A program made the position numbers and the translations under genes. This document shows, one piece after another, positions 17,297 to 27,326 of a DNA stretch of 64,000 nt. The notes below the pieces were generated by a model. That model did not search any database. It was not told the origin of the DNA and saw nothing but the letters and a program-made list of their open reading frames with translations. The DNA is from Flavobacterium sp. Root935 (GTDB lineage: Bacteria; Bacteroidota; Bacteroidia; Flavobacteriales; Flavobacteriaceae): positions 464-64,463 of the forward strand of contig NZ_LMJL01000011.1 of assembly GCF_001429295.1 (NCBI RefSeq), read 5' to 3'. Position 1 is the first letter of the stretch; the number at the start of each line of letters is the position of its first letter.

Positions 17297-20200
17297 ATGA
17301 ACTTTAAAGAACTATTAAACAAAGGAGCAGATTTTTGCTTTAAACTTGTTTTCTTACTGTGCTTATTGATCGGCAGTCAACTACACGCGCAGGGCACAAC
17401 GATAGAGGGAACCGTGAAAGACGCTGCAGGACTTTCTTTACCAGGCGTAAATGTCTTGGAGAAAGGAACTAAGAACGGGACTTCTACTGACTTTGACGGT
17501 CACTATAAAATAAAATTAACCAACCCGAAAGCTGTCTTAAGTTTTTCTTTTATAGGATTTAAAAGTGTTGACGTTTCGACAGAAGGAAAATCTAAGGTAA
17601 ATGCTACTTTGACTGAAGATTCTAATAACTTAAATGAGGTTGTTGTAATTGGATACGGAACATCTAAAAAATCTGATTTAACTGGAGCTGTTGCTACTTT
17701 TTCAGGAAGTGAAGTTAGAAAGATTCCAGTTCCAAACGTGGCAGAGGCTCTAACAGGCCGTATAGCTGGGGTTCAAGTAACTTCTTCTGAAGGATCGCCT
17801 GATTCTGAAGTTAGAATTAGAATTAGAGGAAACGGTTCTCTTACACAGGATGCATCTCCTTTGTATATAGTAGATGGTTTTCCAGTAAATAGTATAAATG
17901 ATATTTCTTCTTCTGATATTGAGAATATGACAATATTAAAAGATGCTTCATCTACAGCGATTTATGGTTCAAGAGGTGCTTATGGGGTAATTATTATTAC
18001 AACTAAAAAAGGTAAAGACGGAAAGATTGCTGTGAACTATAATATGTTTTATGGCATGAAAAAAATCGCAAATACTTTTGATGTTTTATCTCCGGAAGAT
18101 TATGTTAAATGGAATTACGAATATGCTTTGCTTAAAGATAATACTGATTTAAGTTCTTATGAAAAATACTTTGGTAATTGGCAGGATTACGATATGTATA
18201 AAGGGATGAAAGGAAACAATTGGCAGAAACAAACTTTTGGACGTACTGGAGAGGTTCAAAGCCGTGATTTGTCTATAAGAGGGGGTACAGAAAAAATGAA
18301 CTTCAATTTTAATTATGCTCATTATGACGAAGATGCTATAATGATTGGTTCAGGATATAAAAGAAACAATTTGTCTCTTTCGTTAAATTCTAAAGCTTCT
18401 GATAAAATTGATCTTTCTTTCACGGTACGTTATTCAGATACCGAGATTGATGGTGGAGGTTTAAACGAACAAAATGAAGTTTCTTCTGCAGATTCACGTT
18501 TAAAACATAGCGTGGGTTATGCGCCAATTCCACTTCCTGGTTTAACTACAGATGATACTGATGAAGCAGTTTCTGGTTATTTAGTCAATCCATTTGTAGC
18601 TATTGCAGATACAGATCGTCAGCAATTTAGAAAGAACTTTAATACTCTAGGTAGTTTTTCATGGAAGTTAACTGATAAACTGGTATTTAAAAGTGAACTT
18701 GGTTTAGATAATTATAATTATCAAGATTATCGTTTTTTCGGACGCTCTACTTATTATGTTAATAATAATCCTGCAGCCGAAAGACAAGGTATGCCAGCCT
18801 TAATGATGGGAGATAGAAAAGATACTCGTTTCAGAAATGCTAATACATTAAATTACGACTTCAAAAAATCCCTCGGTGAAGATCATAGCTTGAGAATTCT
18901 ATTAGGAGAAGAGTCTATTAATTACGAAAGAAATGATGTTAGTAGTGTTATACAAGGCTTTCCATTGTTCTTTAACTTTGATCAAGCTCAAAAGTTAACA
19001 ACTCAAGGAACTCCAATATCTGTTGATAATTACTATGCACCAGATGATAAATTACTTTCTTTCTTTGGCCGTGTAAATTATGACATTAAAGATCGTTACC
19101 TTTTTACAGCAACTTATCGTGCAGATGGTTCTAGTAAATTCTTAGGTGACAATAAATGGGGATTCTTTCCTGCTGCAGCAGCAGCTTGGAAAATTTCTGG
19201 GGAAGAATTTATGAAAAATGCTTCGTGGGTTAATTTACTTAAATTGAGAGTAAGTTATGGTGAAGCAGGTAACAATAATATTCCAACTGGACAAATGGTG
19301 CAGAGTTTCTTTTCATCTACCTCAACTTGGATTAATGGAGTTGATAATTATTGGGCTGCTTCTAAAACAATGGCAAATCCTGATTTGAAATGGGAGACAA
19401 CCGTAACGCAGAATTTAGGATTAGATTTTGACTTGTTTAAAAATAAGGTAACCGGATCTGTTGAGATCTATAAAAATATCACAAAAGATTTATTAATGAA
19501 TTTTCCAACTCCAGGAAGCGGTTATGATTTTCAATACAGAAACATGGGAGAAATTCAAAATTCTGGTGTAGAGGCGACTTTAAACTTAAATCTTATAGAA
19601 AAACCAAAGTATGGATTAAGTCTATCTTTTAATGCTGGATTTAATAAAAACCGCATCAATTCTATTGGTGTAATGGATAATTATGGATTTCCTTCAGGTT
19701 GGGCCTCTACTGCAATTGGAAATGATTATTTAGTGAATGTTGGACAACCTGTCGGTATTATGTACGGATATAAAAGTGCAGGACGTTATGAAGTATCTGA
19801 TTTTACATATGATGGAACAAAATACACTTTAAAACCGTATTTCTTGCCAGATGGTGTTACAAGAAATCCAGAAGGAGTTGCAAGCGCATCAACAGTTGTA
19901 GGGACAATAGCACCAGGTTCTATGAAATTACAAGATGTTAATAATGATGGTGTCGTTGATGTAAATGACCGCACAATTATTGGAAATGCAAATCCAAAAA
20001 GTACCGGAGGTATAGTTTTAAATGCAAATGCTTATGGATTTGATCTTTCGGCAGCATTCAATTGGAGTATTGGGAATGACGTTTACAACGCTAATAAAGT
20101 TGAATTTACTACTTCAAACCCGAATGGACAATATAGAAATTTAACTTCAGAAATGGCAGATGGACAAAGATGGACAAATTTAGATCCTGCAACAGGACAA

Positions 20201-20548
20201 TTAGTAACAGATCCAGCAGCATTAACTGCGCTTAATGCTAATACAACCATGTGGTCTCCATATATGGCTAGATATGTTTTTAGTGACTGGGCAGTAGAAG
20301 ATGGTTCATTCTTAAGATTAAATACATTGACTTTAGGATATACCTCTCCAAGTTCCTTAACTTCTGCATTAGGAATATCTAAATTGAGATTTTATTTTAC
20401 TGCAAGTAATGTTTTCACTATTACGGGTTATTCTGGACCAGATCCAGAAGCTTCTACAAGAAGAAGTTCGGCTCTTACACCGGGTGTAGATTACTCTGCA
20501 TACCCGAGAAGCAGACAATTGATTTTTGGTTTAAACCTTAATTTTTAA
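17297..20548 (+). CDS. SusC/RagA family TonB-linked outer-membrane transporter
   Basis: A 1083-residue outer-membrane barrel that imports glycan fragments using TonB energy. An extended signal peptide ends SQLHAQ. A carboxypeptidase-regulatory-like domain follows (residues about 36-110, with GVNVLEKGTKNGTSTDFDG), then a plug domain with VVVIGYGTSKKSDLTGAVA and GSRGAYGVIIITTKKG, and a barrel ending in the aromatic LNLNF. It is the first gene of a three-gene operon, 19 nt before SusD. The substrate is not predictable from this gene. Confidence 0.96.
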   Translation: MNFKELLNKGADFCFKLVFLLCLLIGSQLHAQGTTIEGTVKDAAGLSLPGVNVLEKGTKNGTSTDFDGHYKIKLTNPKAVLSFSFIGFKSVDVSTEGKSKVNATLTEDSNNLNEVVVIGYGTSKKSDLTGAVATFSGSEVRKIPVPNVAEALTGRIAGVQVTSSEGSPDSEVRIRIRGNGSLTQDASPLYIVDGFPVNSINDISSSDIENMTILKDASSTAIYGSRGAYGVIIITTKKGKDGKIAVNYNMFYGMKKIANTFDVLSPEDYVKWNYEYALLKDNTDLSSYEKYFGNWQDYDMYKGMKGNNWQKQTFGRTGEVQSRDLSIRGGTEKMNFNFNYAHYDEDAIMIGSGYKRNNLSLSLNSKASDKIDLSFTVRYSDTEIDGGGLNEQNEVSSADSRLKHSVGYAPIPLPGLTTDDTDEAVSGYLVNPFVAIADTDRQQFRKNFNTLGSFSWKLTDKLVFKSELGLDNYNYQDYRFFGRSTYYVNNNPAAERQGMPALMMGDRKDTRFRNANTLNYDFKKSLGEDHSLRILLGEESINYERNDVSSVIQGFPLFFNFDQAQKLTTQGTPISVDNYYAPDDKLLSFFGRVNYDIKDRYLFTATYRADGSSKFLGDNKWGFFPAAAAAWKISGEEFMKNASWVNLLKLRVSYGEAGNNNIPTGQMVQSFFSSTSTWINGVDNYWAASKTMANPDLKWETTVTQNLGLDFDLFKNKVTGSVEIYKNITKDLLMNFPTPGSGYDFQYRNMGEIQNSGVEATLNLNLIEKPKYGLSLSFNAGFNKNRINSIGVMDNYGFPSGWASTAIGNDYLVNVGQPVGIMYGYKSAGRYEVSDFTYDGTKYTLKPYFLPDGVTRNPEGVASASTVVGTIAPGSMKLQDVNNDGVVDVNDRTIIGNANPKSTGGIVLNANAYGFDLSAAFNWSIGNDVYNANKVEFTTSNPNGQYRNLTSEMADGQRWTNLDPATGQLVTDPAALTALNANTTMWSPYMARYVFSDWAVEDGSFLRLNTLTLGYTSPSSLTSALGISKLRFYFTASNVFTITGYSGPDPEASTRRSSALTPGVDYSAYPRSRQLIFGLNLNF

Positions 20549-20567
20549 TTAAACAAAATTTCACAAG

Positions 20568-22364
20568 ATGAAACATAAAATATTTATAGCAGGATTAATT
20601 TTAGCAAGTATTTTTACTTCCTGTTCAGACGATTATTTAGATGGAGAGGCAAAATCAACATTAAATGAAGCTTTAATTTTTTCTACCCCTGGATTAGCTG
20701 AAGGTGCAATAGATGGAATTAAAATTCCATTTGCAGAAACTAACTCTTACAGAGGTCGTTTTCTTCCTTTTTATGGTTTAAATACAGATGTTGAATGGTA
20801 TAACTCTTCTCAGACTGTTAGTGATGCATCAGATTTATGTACTTATGATCCAAAACCAGAGAATTCTCAAATGAATACCACAAATAATGCCTGGGCAATG
20901 ATGTACTCGGGAATTGAGCGTGCTAATGTTTGTATTCGTGGTTTGCGTGCATATGGTGATCCTCGTCCAGGTACTGAGTTAGGGTATTTGCTGGGAGAAG
21001 CATTAACGTTAAGAGCGATCTATTACGCAGATTTAGTAAAAGCTTGGGGAGATGTTCCTGCTCGTTTTGAGCCTATTGAATCAGCAACAATTTATATTCC
21101 TAAATCTAGTCGTGATGTTGTTTATAAACAAATTATTGCCGATTTAGGAGAAGCATCAACTTTAGTTCCTTGGCCTGGAGAAACTCCAGCTACAAGTAGT
21201 GTAGAAAGAATTAATAAGGCATTTGTAAAAGGTTTTCGTGCACGTTTAGCACTAGCCGCTAGTGGTTATCAGCAATATCCAGACGGTATAAGAAGAAGTA
21301 CAGATCCAGAATTATCTGTTGCAAATATGTATGCATTGGCTTTATCAGAAGCTCGTTCTGTTATTTCAAGTGGAAAGGCTCATTTAGAATCTTCATTTGA
21401 AACATTTTGGAAAAAATACAATCAAGAATATTTAGTAGCGGGAGGAGAATCTTTATGGGAACTTCCTTTTTCAGATGGTAGAGGCCGTATGTTATTTACT
21501 TTTGCTGTTCGTCACACCACAAACGATCAATTCCATGCTAATGGAGCTAATCGTGGAGGAACTGCAGGACCGCTTCCTACTGTATTTTATGATTACGATC
21601 AAGCAGATACAAGAAGAGACGTAACTTGTGTTCCGTACAAATATGGAACAGCTGTAAACAACATTGCTAAGCAAGAATTAGGAGCGCTAAACACTTGGTA
21701 TTTTGGAAAATATCGTTACGAGTGGATGACTCGTTTTGTTACTTCAACAAACGATGATGGAGTGAATAAAATTTACATGCGTTATGCAGAAGTTCTTTTG
21801 ATTGCCGCTGAAGCAGCAAACGAATTAGAAGGCCCAGGTGCAGCAGCTCCATACTTAAAGGAAATAAGAAGAAGAGCTTTTCCTGCTGCAGTTCAATCAG
21901 TAAAAGTTGATAATTATGTAGATCAATTGACCAGCAAAGAAGCAATGTTTAATGCGTTGGTTGAAGAAAATAAATTTGAATTTACAGGTGAAATGGAGCG
22001 TAAGCAAGCGCTTATTCGTTGGAATTTGTTAAAAGTAAAATTAGACGAAGCTAAAGTAAATATGAAAAATTTAGCTGATCGTACTGGACGATATGCTGAT
22101 GTCCCTGCCACTCTTTATTATAGATATAAAGCAGATAATGTAAGCTTGGAGATTTATGGTCTTAATCGTGGTGAAAGTACTAACCCTGGTACAGGTTATT
22201 CATCTATTCCGTGGACTTGGACGGGCGCAACTGCAGATACTAAGATAAATACTTTGTATAAACCAGGTATGAATCCAAATGATAGACAATTCTGGCCAAT
22301 CTGGCAGGTTTTTATTGAATCTAGTAATGGAAAATTAGTTAACGATTACAATTATACTAAGTAA
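20568..22364 (+). CDS. SusD/RagB family glycan-binding lipoprotein
   Basis: A 598-residue surface lipoprotein that caps the SusC barrel and captures ligand. The signal ends FTSC with an acidic SDDYLD after the lipidated Cys, the usual Bacteroidota surface-export signal. The tetratricopeptide-like helices (YLLGEALTLRAIYYADLVKAWG) and the C-terminal half (RYAEVLLIAAEAANELEG, ENKFEFTGEMERKQALIRWN) are standard for SusD. It is slightly long for the family. It forms a pair with the SusC gene 19 nt upstream. Confidence 0.95.
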   Translation: MKHKIFIAGLILASIFTSCSDDYLDGEAKSTLNEALIFSTPGLAEGAIDGIKIPFAETNSYRGRFLPFYGLNTDVEWYNSSQTVSDASDLCTYDPKPENSQMNTTNNAWAMMYSGIERANVCIRGLRAYGDPRPGTELGYLLGEALTLRAIYYADLVKAWGDVPARFEPIESATIYIPKSSRDVVYKQIIADLGEASTLVPWPGETPATSSVERINKAFVKGFRARLALAASGYQQYPDGIRRSTDPELSVANMYALALSEARSVISSGKAHLESSFETFWKKYNQEYLVAGGESLWELPFSDGRGRMLFTFAVRHTTNDQFHANGANRGGTAGPLPTVFYDYDQADTRRDVTCVPYKYGTAVNNIAKQELGALNTWYFGKYRYEWMTRFVTSTNDDGVNKIYMRYAEVLLIAAEAANELEGPGAAAPYLKEIRRRAFPAAVQSVKVDNYVDQLTSKEAMFNALVEENKFEFTGEMERKQALIRWNLLKVKLDEAKVNMKNLADRTGRYADVPATLYYRYKADNVSLEIYGLNRGESTNPGTGYSSIPWTWTGATADTKINTLYKPGMNPNDRQFWPIWQVFIESSNGKLVNDYNYTK

Positions 22365-22407
22365 ATCTCAAGAAAGAGTATCATTAATTTATTAAGACAT
22401 TATGTTT

Positions 22408-23991
22408 ATGAAAACAAAATATATATTTAAAGGATTAATAGTTATGCTATTGCTGGCACTGTCTTTTTCAAGCTGTGAAAGTTATAACGAAGCTTTAATA
22501 AATGAATTGGATGTAAGCAGAGAATTTTCACCAATTGGACTGAAGGCTACAGTTAGAAATCAAACTACAGTAGAATTAAATTGGACTGTTAAAGAAGATG
22601 CAGATCATTATGTAGTAGAATTTAGCGCAGATGATCCAGATTTTAAAACGATTTTTAAAACAGTAAATGTTGCTCCAACAGAACTACCTGTTCAAGTAGC
22701 GCTAGAAGGAGAAACAGTTTATTCTATTAGAGTGAAAGCAGTAAGTGCTGCAGGTTTAGAAGATTCTAAATGGTCTATTACTTCAGCGACGACTTTATCT
22801 GAACAGCTTTTCTTGGCTTCGATTGATGGTGATATTGAAGCAAAACAAGTTACTTTAAGATGGACACCAAACAGCAACGTTACACAAATTGTTGTTAACC
22901 CTGGAGCAATAACACATGTTATTACACCAGCCGAAAAAACAAGTGGTGTAGCTGTAGTAACAGGATTGACAGGAGAGACTTCTTACACAGCAGATTTGTT
23001 TAATGGTACTAAGAAAAGAGGAAATAAAGCTTTTACAACTGCAATTGATATCGGAACTGGTATTTTAGTTAAGAAAACAGATGACTTAATGCAAAAAATT
23101 GCAGACGCAGCTTCTGGAGCAGTTCTAGTTTTAGAGCCAGGAGATTACACAGCCGATAATCAAACGGGAGCAATTACGTTAAATAAATCAATTACATTAA
23201 GAGGATTACGCTCTTATGACAAACCAAAACTTCATGTGAATTTCGTATTAACAAATGGTTCAGCTAATCTAAGTTTAATAGATTTAGATTTAAAAGGTGA
23301 CAAAGGAGCTGCCGGTGCTGCTGTTTCAGTTGTTAAATACAATGATAACAATGTTACATATGGTGCGCTTTTAATAAGCGGCTGTAATATTCATGACTAT
23401 GGGGTATCATTGATTAGTGCAAACTTAGCCGCTTCTAAAATTGCTTCTGTTATAGTAGAGAATACTTTTGTAACAAATGTTCTTACAACTGGGGGAGAAT
23501 TTATTGATGTTAGAGGTTCGCAAGTAGCTCAGCTTACTCTTAAAAACAGTACGTTTAATAATTGCGCAACAGCGAGGTATTTTATTCGTATGGATGCAGG
23601 ACTTACTGGTTTAACATCAAATGTGTTAATTGATGCTTGTACTATTTCTAATCCAAATATGCTTGCTACTAATGGTAACGCAATTTTATACACAAGATTT
23701 GTTACAACTGCGGGAATAATTGTACGTAATACATTGTTTGCAGCTACGCCGGCACCTTACACAAGAGAGGCAGCAACACCAAATCCGACATTTACAAATA
23801 ACAACTATTTCAATTCACCAAACTTAAATAGTACGGTTAATGCACTTGCAAATAACAGACCAGATTTGTCTGCATCTGCAACAGCATTAGATCCTCAATT
23901 TGTCAATGCCGCAAGTGGAGATTTTACACTTAAAAATCAAGCTTTAATTGATAGAAAAGTTGGAGATCCATATTGGTATGGTGGTAGATAA
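22408..23991 (+). CDS. DUF4957/DUF5123-like surface lipoprotein with Fn3-like domains
   Basis: A surface-exposed lipoprotein (signal MLLLALSFSSC). Residues about 30-210 contain two fibronectin type III-like modules (VELNWTVKEDADHYVVEFS and VTLRWTPNSNVTQIVVN). From about 225 to the end a right-handed parallel beta-helix follows (VLVLEPGDYTADNQTGAITL, then repeats with SNxxxxN strands), like DUF4957 plus DUF5123 proteins that accompany SusCD pairs. No pectate-lyase catalytic triad is evident, so binding is more likely than cleavage. ATG at 22402 would give two extra residues. It is the last gene of the operon, 43 nt after SusD. Confidence 0.8.
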   Translation: MKTKYIFKGLIVMLLLALSFSSCESYNEALINELDVSREFSPIGLKATVRNQTTVELNWTVKEDADHYVVEFSADDPDFKTIFKTVNVAPTELPVQVALEGETVYSIRVKAVSAAGLEDSKWSITSATTLSEQLFLASIDGDIEAKQVTLRWTPNSNVTQIVVNPGAITHVITPAEKTSGVAVVTGLTGETSYTADLFNGTKKRGNKAFTTAIDIGTGILVKKTDDLMQKIADAASGAVLVLEPGDYTADNQTGAITLNKSITLRGLRSYDKPKLHVNFVLTNGSANLSLIDLDLKGDKGAAGAAVSVVKYNDNNVTYGALLISGCNIHDYGVSLISANLAASKIASVIVENTFVTNVLTTGGEFIDVRGSQVAQLTLKNSTFNNCATARYFIRMDAGLTGLTSNVLIDACTISNPNMLATNGNAILYTRFVTTAGIIVRNTLFAATPAPYTREAATPNPTFTNNNYFNSPNLNSTVNALANNRPDLSASATALDPQFVNAASGDFTLKNQALIDRKVGDPYWYGGR

Positions 23992-24016
23992 CTAGAATTC
24001 ATGGTTAATAAATAGG

Positions 24017-24052
24017 AAAAGCGGTATACAAGTAAAATTGTATATCGCTTTT
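24017..24052. terminator. terminator after the first SusCD operon
   Basis: AAAAGCGGTATACA (24017-24030) pairs with TGTATATCGCTTTT (24039-24052), one G-T wobble, followed by T. The A/T runs on both sides allow use by the small minus-strand gene as well. Confidence 0.8.
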
Positions 24053-24198
24053 TCGTTATTATTTTCATTTTCCAGTTTTACCGTAACTGAAAACTGTCAG
24101 TGAACACTAAAAAAATTATTCAATAACTAAATCAAACTTTTGCAATAAAATTTAGTTTCCATATTATCTGGTAAAAGATGTTGAAGGCGTTTTGATTT

Positions 24199-24399
24199 TT
24201 ATTCCAATTCGATGCATTCAAAAATGCCATTGTTTAGAATTAGATTTGGAATATCAAGTTCACTGTCAACCCTTAAAATATTGTCGCAGTCTTCAAGATC
24301 AAAATTCCATAAAGTATTTGGCAATAATTCATGAAGCAGAACAGAAGCCGACTCAAATTTTGATGGACTGTCAACAGAAGTTTTAAATACATAAATCAT
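24199..24399 (-). CDS. small HMA-fold-like protein (66 aa)
   Basis: A 66-residue protein beginning MIYVFKTSVDS and containing WNFDLEDCDNILRVDSELD. The strand-helix-strand-strand-helix-strand layout resembles HMA-type ferredoxin folds but the CxxC metal motif is absent. It is similar over its length to the 69-residue protein at 60274-60483 (xxKTxV start, FD...(D/N)...ILRV/I, final GxxxC), so it is a conserved gene and not chance. The opposite-strand frame is a shadow. Function is unknown; a protein-protein or regulatory role is possible. Confidence 0.7.
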   Translation of the reverse strand: MIYVFKTSVDSPSKFESASVLLHELLPNTLWNFDLEDCDNILRVDSELDIPNLILNNGIFECIELE

Positions 24400-24469
24400 A
24401 ATTTGCGTTTTTGAACTGGCAAATTTCTGAAAAAAGTAAAGCTGTTTGTTAGGATTCTTTAATCAATAA

Positions 24470-25390
24470 TTAGGACTTATCAATCATTTTTCGATAACGA
24501 ATGGGTGAAATTCCTTCTGCTTTTTTGAAAAAACGACTAAAGTACGATTGGTCTTCAAATCCTACTTGTACTGCGATTTCGCCTACAGAAAGTGAAGTTT
24601 GAAACAGTAAATATTTGGCTTCTAATAATATGTTGTCGTCAATCCATTTTACTGCCGATTTTCCAGTTACTGTTTTGACACATTTATTTAAATGGTTAGG
24701 TGTTACGTTTAGCAATGACGCATAATAATTAACTTGATGCTGTGTTTTTATTTGATCATGAATAAGTTCCTTAAATTTTCCTGTGATTACCTCAGCGGCC
24801 GAAATCCCTTTAGAAGTTTTAACAGCATTTTTATTCATTTCATAAAATAAAGTAATCAAATACGACTGAACGATATTCAAATCTGTAAATGCAGTTTCTG
24901 AATATTCTTTTTTCAATCGATCCAAAATATTGGTAATAGGATTTATTTCTGGAGGAGTAAGTGTAATTTTAGGATTCCCAGATATTTTTAAAAAATCAAA
25001 ATCATTCAGCAATTCACGGCTGCCGTATTTTCGAATTAAAATATCGGGATGGAATTGACAGACATAGCCTTTGTGTATATTGTTAACATTGTCAAGCGAA
25101 AAAATCTGACCCGCAGGTATCATAATCATTTCATTATCGGTCGTTGTATATTCCTGATAACCCAGTTTCATGACATGTCTTCCTGATGAAATGAAAATTA
25201 AGGTATGACAAGAATGTTTAGAAGGCGGAACAGGATGCTGCATCTGCATTACTTCTTCAATCTCAAGACAAAAGAAATGATCAGAATTTGATTTGAAAAG
25301 CAAATGTATCGGATTGTCTTCTCCTAAAAATTTCTCCCGAAATCCTTTTGCTTCGTAGGTCTTTATTTTTTCGACTCCCTTTGTTTTCAT
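24470..25390 (-). CDS. AraC family transcriptional regulator
   Basis: A 306-residue regulator with an N-terminal cupin-like sensor (SCHTLIFISSGRHVMKLGYQ, MIMIPAGQIFSLD) and a C-terminal double HTH (VNYYASLLNVTPNHLNKCVK; SVGEIAVQVGFEDQSYFSRF). The recognition pattern is intact. It starts 2 nt after the DUF6642-like gene stops, so it is the second gene of that transcript. No target can be assigned. Confidence 0.9.
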   Translation of the reverse strand: MKTKGVEKIKTYEAKGFREKFLGEDNPIHLLFKSNSDHFFCLEIEEVMQMQHPVPPSKHSCHTLIFISSGRHVMKLGYQEYTTTDNEMIMIPAGQIFSLDNVNNIHKGYVCQFHPDILIRKYGSRELLNDFDFLKISGNPKITLTPPEINPITNILDRLKKEYSETAFTDLNIVQSYLITLFYEMNKNAVKTSKGISAAEVITGKFKELIHDQIKTQHQVNYYASLLNVTPNHLNKCVKTVTGKSAVKWIDDNILLEAKYLLFQTSLSVGEIAVQVGFEDQSYFSRFFKKAEGISPIRYRKMIDKS

Positions 25391-25392
25391 GC

Positions 25393-25956
25393 TTAATAGT
25401 ATAATCTAAAATCAAGCAGTTTGCACAAATTATAGTGTTTCATATAAAGATCTTCGACAACCTCAAAAAGATTATCGTTCTCTTGATACAAACTAAAGAA
25501 TGCTTTGTCAATCGTACTGCAGCTCGCAATTTTATTATAAGTAGATCCGTAACCAGAGATGGCTCTTGCACCCGTAATGTCTAAAAAATATTGGGCTTCA
25601 TCTTCATTTAAATCTAAAACTTTAAGATTTGCAAAATGAATAATTTTGCCTTTCATTTTTCCTTCAAAAAGTTCGGCAATTTCTTCTAAACTGTAATAAT
25701 AGTCATGAAGGCAAATGTTATTTTCTTGTCCCGGCATTGCCAGATAGATGATTTCATAATCCTTGAAATTATGGTCTTCATAAAGTAAAATATTCAAACT
25801 TTCTTCTAAACCTTCAATCGTGTCGCAAGTTTTATGAATGCTCGAAATGCCTTGGTCGATTGCCAGTTCTTCCAGACATTTTACCACATGTGTTGGGCTA
25901 ACGTCGTCTATATCTTTAACACCTTCAAGGCAGAAAATAAATTTTTCATTATCCAT
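25393..25956 (-). CDS. DUF6642-like hypothetical protein
   Basis: A 187-residue cytoplasmic protein beginning MDNEKFIFCLEGVKDI. It alternates strands and helices (YEIIYLAMPG, IIHFANLKVLDLNEDEAQYF, DITGARAISGYGSTYNKIAS), giving a Rossmann-like or flavodoxin-like impression and matching my recollection of the DUF6642 family start. The AraC regulator follows after 2 nt, so the two are likely co-expressed. Whether it senses a ligand for the regulator is unknown. Confidence 0.55.
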   Translation of the reverse strand: MDNEKFIFCLEGVKDIDDVSPTHVVKCLEELAIDQGISSIHKTCDTIEGLEESLNILLYEDHNFKDYEIIYLAMPGQENNICLHDYYYSLEEIAELFEGKMKGKIIHFANLKVLDLNEDEAQYFLDITGARAISGYGSTYNKIASCSTIDKAFFSLYQENDNLFEVVEDLYMKHYNLCKLLDFRLYY

Positions 25957-26110
25957 ACAGTTGCGCTTTCTGATTTTTTAAGGATTGAAATTCCTTGTTT
26001 TTTGATTTTAACAAAAGTATTTTTTCTAACTTAAAATCTACCATAGAAAACAGAATTTAACGTGTTTTTTAGAAATTAACCAGAAGCTTTATTACGTAAT
26101 CTTTTAAGCG

Positions 26111-26118
26111 TATTTTTG
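26111..26118 (+). promoter_or_regulatory. putative -7 box of the nucleosidase gene
   Basis: TATTTTTG fits TAnnTTTG and lies 23 nt before the start codon at 26142. The -33 element is unclear. Confidence 0.5.
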
Positions 26119-26141
26119 TAGACTGAAAATTACCATTACGC

Positions 26142-26747
26142 ATGATACAAATTAATCAAACGGCATCTTTTGCCATAGAAGACATATTATTCTCCTTTGC
26201 CCTAGAATCTGAAGCGGCCGAAGTTTTTAAAGGCCATAATACTTTAATTACTGGAATCGGAAAAGTAAATGCGGCTTACGAATTGACAAAAGCAATTCAA
26301 AAGAAAAAGCCTTCGATAATTATAAATCTTGGATCGGCGGGAAGCGGCTGTTTTCAAAAAGGCGAAGTTATCTGTTGTACCAAATTTGTGCAGCGTGATA
26401 TGGATGTTCGCGGATTAGGTTTTGCATTATACGAAACGCCATTATCTGGTTTGCCTCCAGTTCTAGAATATGGTTTGTTAATGGATAATTTAAATGAAGG
26501 AATCTGCGGAACCGGCGATAATTTCGAAATGGGTCATTGTTCAGATGCTTACCAAGTGGTAGATATGGAAGCTTATGCTTTAGCCATGATTGCCATGAAA
26601 GAGAATATTCCGTTTTTATGCCTTAAATATATTTCAGATGGCGCCGATGATAATGCAGCCGAAGATTGGACCGTTCAGGTGCATAAAGCCGCTATTGCTT
26701 ATGGTAAGATTTTGGGATTGATAAAAGAATCAGAAGCCATTTCTTAG
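26142..26747 (+). CDS. MTA/SAH nucleosidase-like phosphorylase-family protein
   Basis: A 201-residue cytoplasmic protein of the purine nucleoside phosphorylase / 5'-methylthioadenosine nucleosidase fold. Recognisable parts are ILFSFALESEA at the N-terminus, GIGKVNAAYEL, IINLGSAGSG, VDMEAYALA (the ME ribose-binding Glu) and KYISDGADDNA with the catalytic-type Asp. The family cleaves the glycosidic bond of purine nucleosides. It is about 30 residues shorter than E. coli MTAN, and the substrate is not certain. A gap of 63 nt separates it from the next gene on the same strand. Confidence 0.82.
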   Translation: MIQINQTASFAIEDILFSFALESEAAEVFKGHNTLITGIGKVNAAYELTKAIQKKKPSIIINLGSAGSGCFQKGEVICCTKFVQRDMDVRGLGFALYETPLSGLPPVLEYGLLMDNLNEGICGTGDNFEMGHCSDAYQVVDMEAYALAMIAMKENIPFLCLKYISDGADDNAAEDWTVQVHKAAIAYGKILGLIKESEAIS

Positions 26748-26810
26748 TTGAAATGTTTTTTTTGTTTAGATTGCATAAACAGAAACTCAGATATTTTGAA
26801 ATAAATAATT

Positions 26811-27326
26811 ATGGAAGATTTTATTAATGAGCTTTTAGGAGATGATCTTGAAATAGTTAAAAAAGTAGATTTTAATGATCTCATTTTTGTTTTTTTTAAA
26901 CCCAAAGGCTATAGTAATCCATATAAGGATGAAAGACTAAATTTAGTATCAAGTTCAGGGCCGTTAAAAATAAATATTAAGACAAGGGAGTATGAATTTA
27001 CTCACATATATGAGTTTTATTCAGAATATGGAGATAACGAAATAATTTTTCCGAAAAAGGATGAAGTTGCTCTTGATTGGGGCGAGGTTCTGTACAATAT
27101 TAAAATGCGGGAACGTTTTAATTCGGAAGATTTTTTTTTACTATTAAAAAATTATAATCTACCTCTTGATAGTTTTGATATTTATAGCATTAATAGTCGA
27201 GATACTATTGAGATTGAAATAAAACATGATGAAGCTGTTAACTATTTAATAGAGTTTCTCGAGAAAATTAATGGTAATTATATAAAAAAAAACACCAATC
27301 ATTTTCTCATACAATTAAATATATAA
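26811..27326 (+). CDS. hypothetical protein (orphan, 171 aa)
   Basis: A soluble acidic protein without signal peptide or membrane span. It opens MEDFINELLGDDLEIV and ends in a beta-alpha-beta segment (IEIEIKHDEAVNYLIEFLEK). By eye the gene is more AT-rich than its neighbours. No family is recognised; the size and charge resemble immunity-type small proteins, but nothing adjacent supports that. Confidence 0.6.
   Translation: MEDFINELLGDDLEIVKKVDFNDLIFVFFKPKGYSNPYKDERLNLVSSSGPLKINIKTREYEFTHIYEFYSEYGDNEIIFPKKDEVALDWGEVLYNIKMRERFNSEDFFLLLKNYNLPLDSFDIYSINSRDTIEIEIKHDEAVNYLIEFLEKINGNYIKKNTNHFLIQLNI

Noticed and set aside
22408..23991. Beta-helix lipoprotein as an active pectate lyase
   Set aside because: The fold fits, but I see no conserved Lys/Arg/Asp catalytic cluster, and the DUF4957/DUF5123 layout favours binding.
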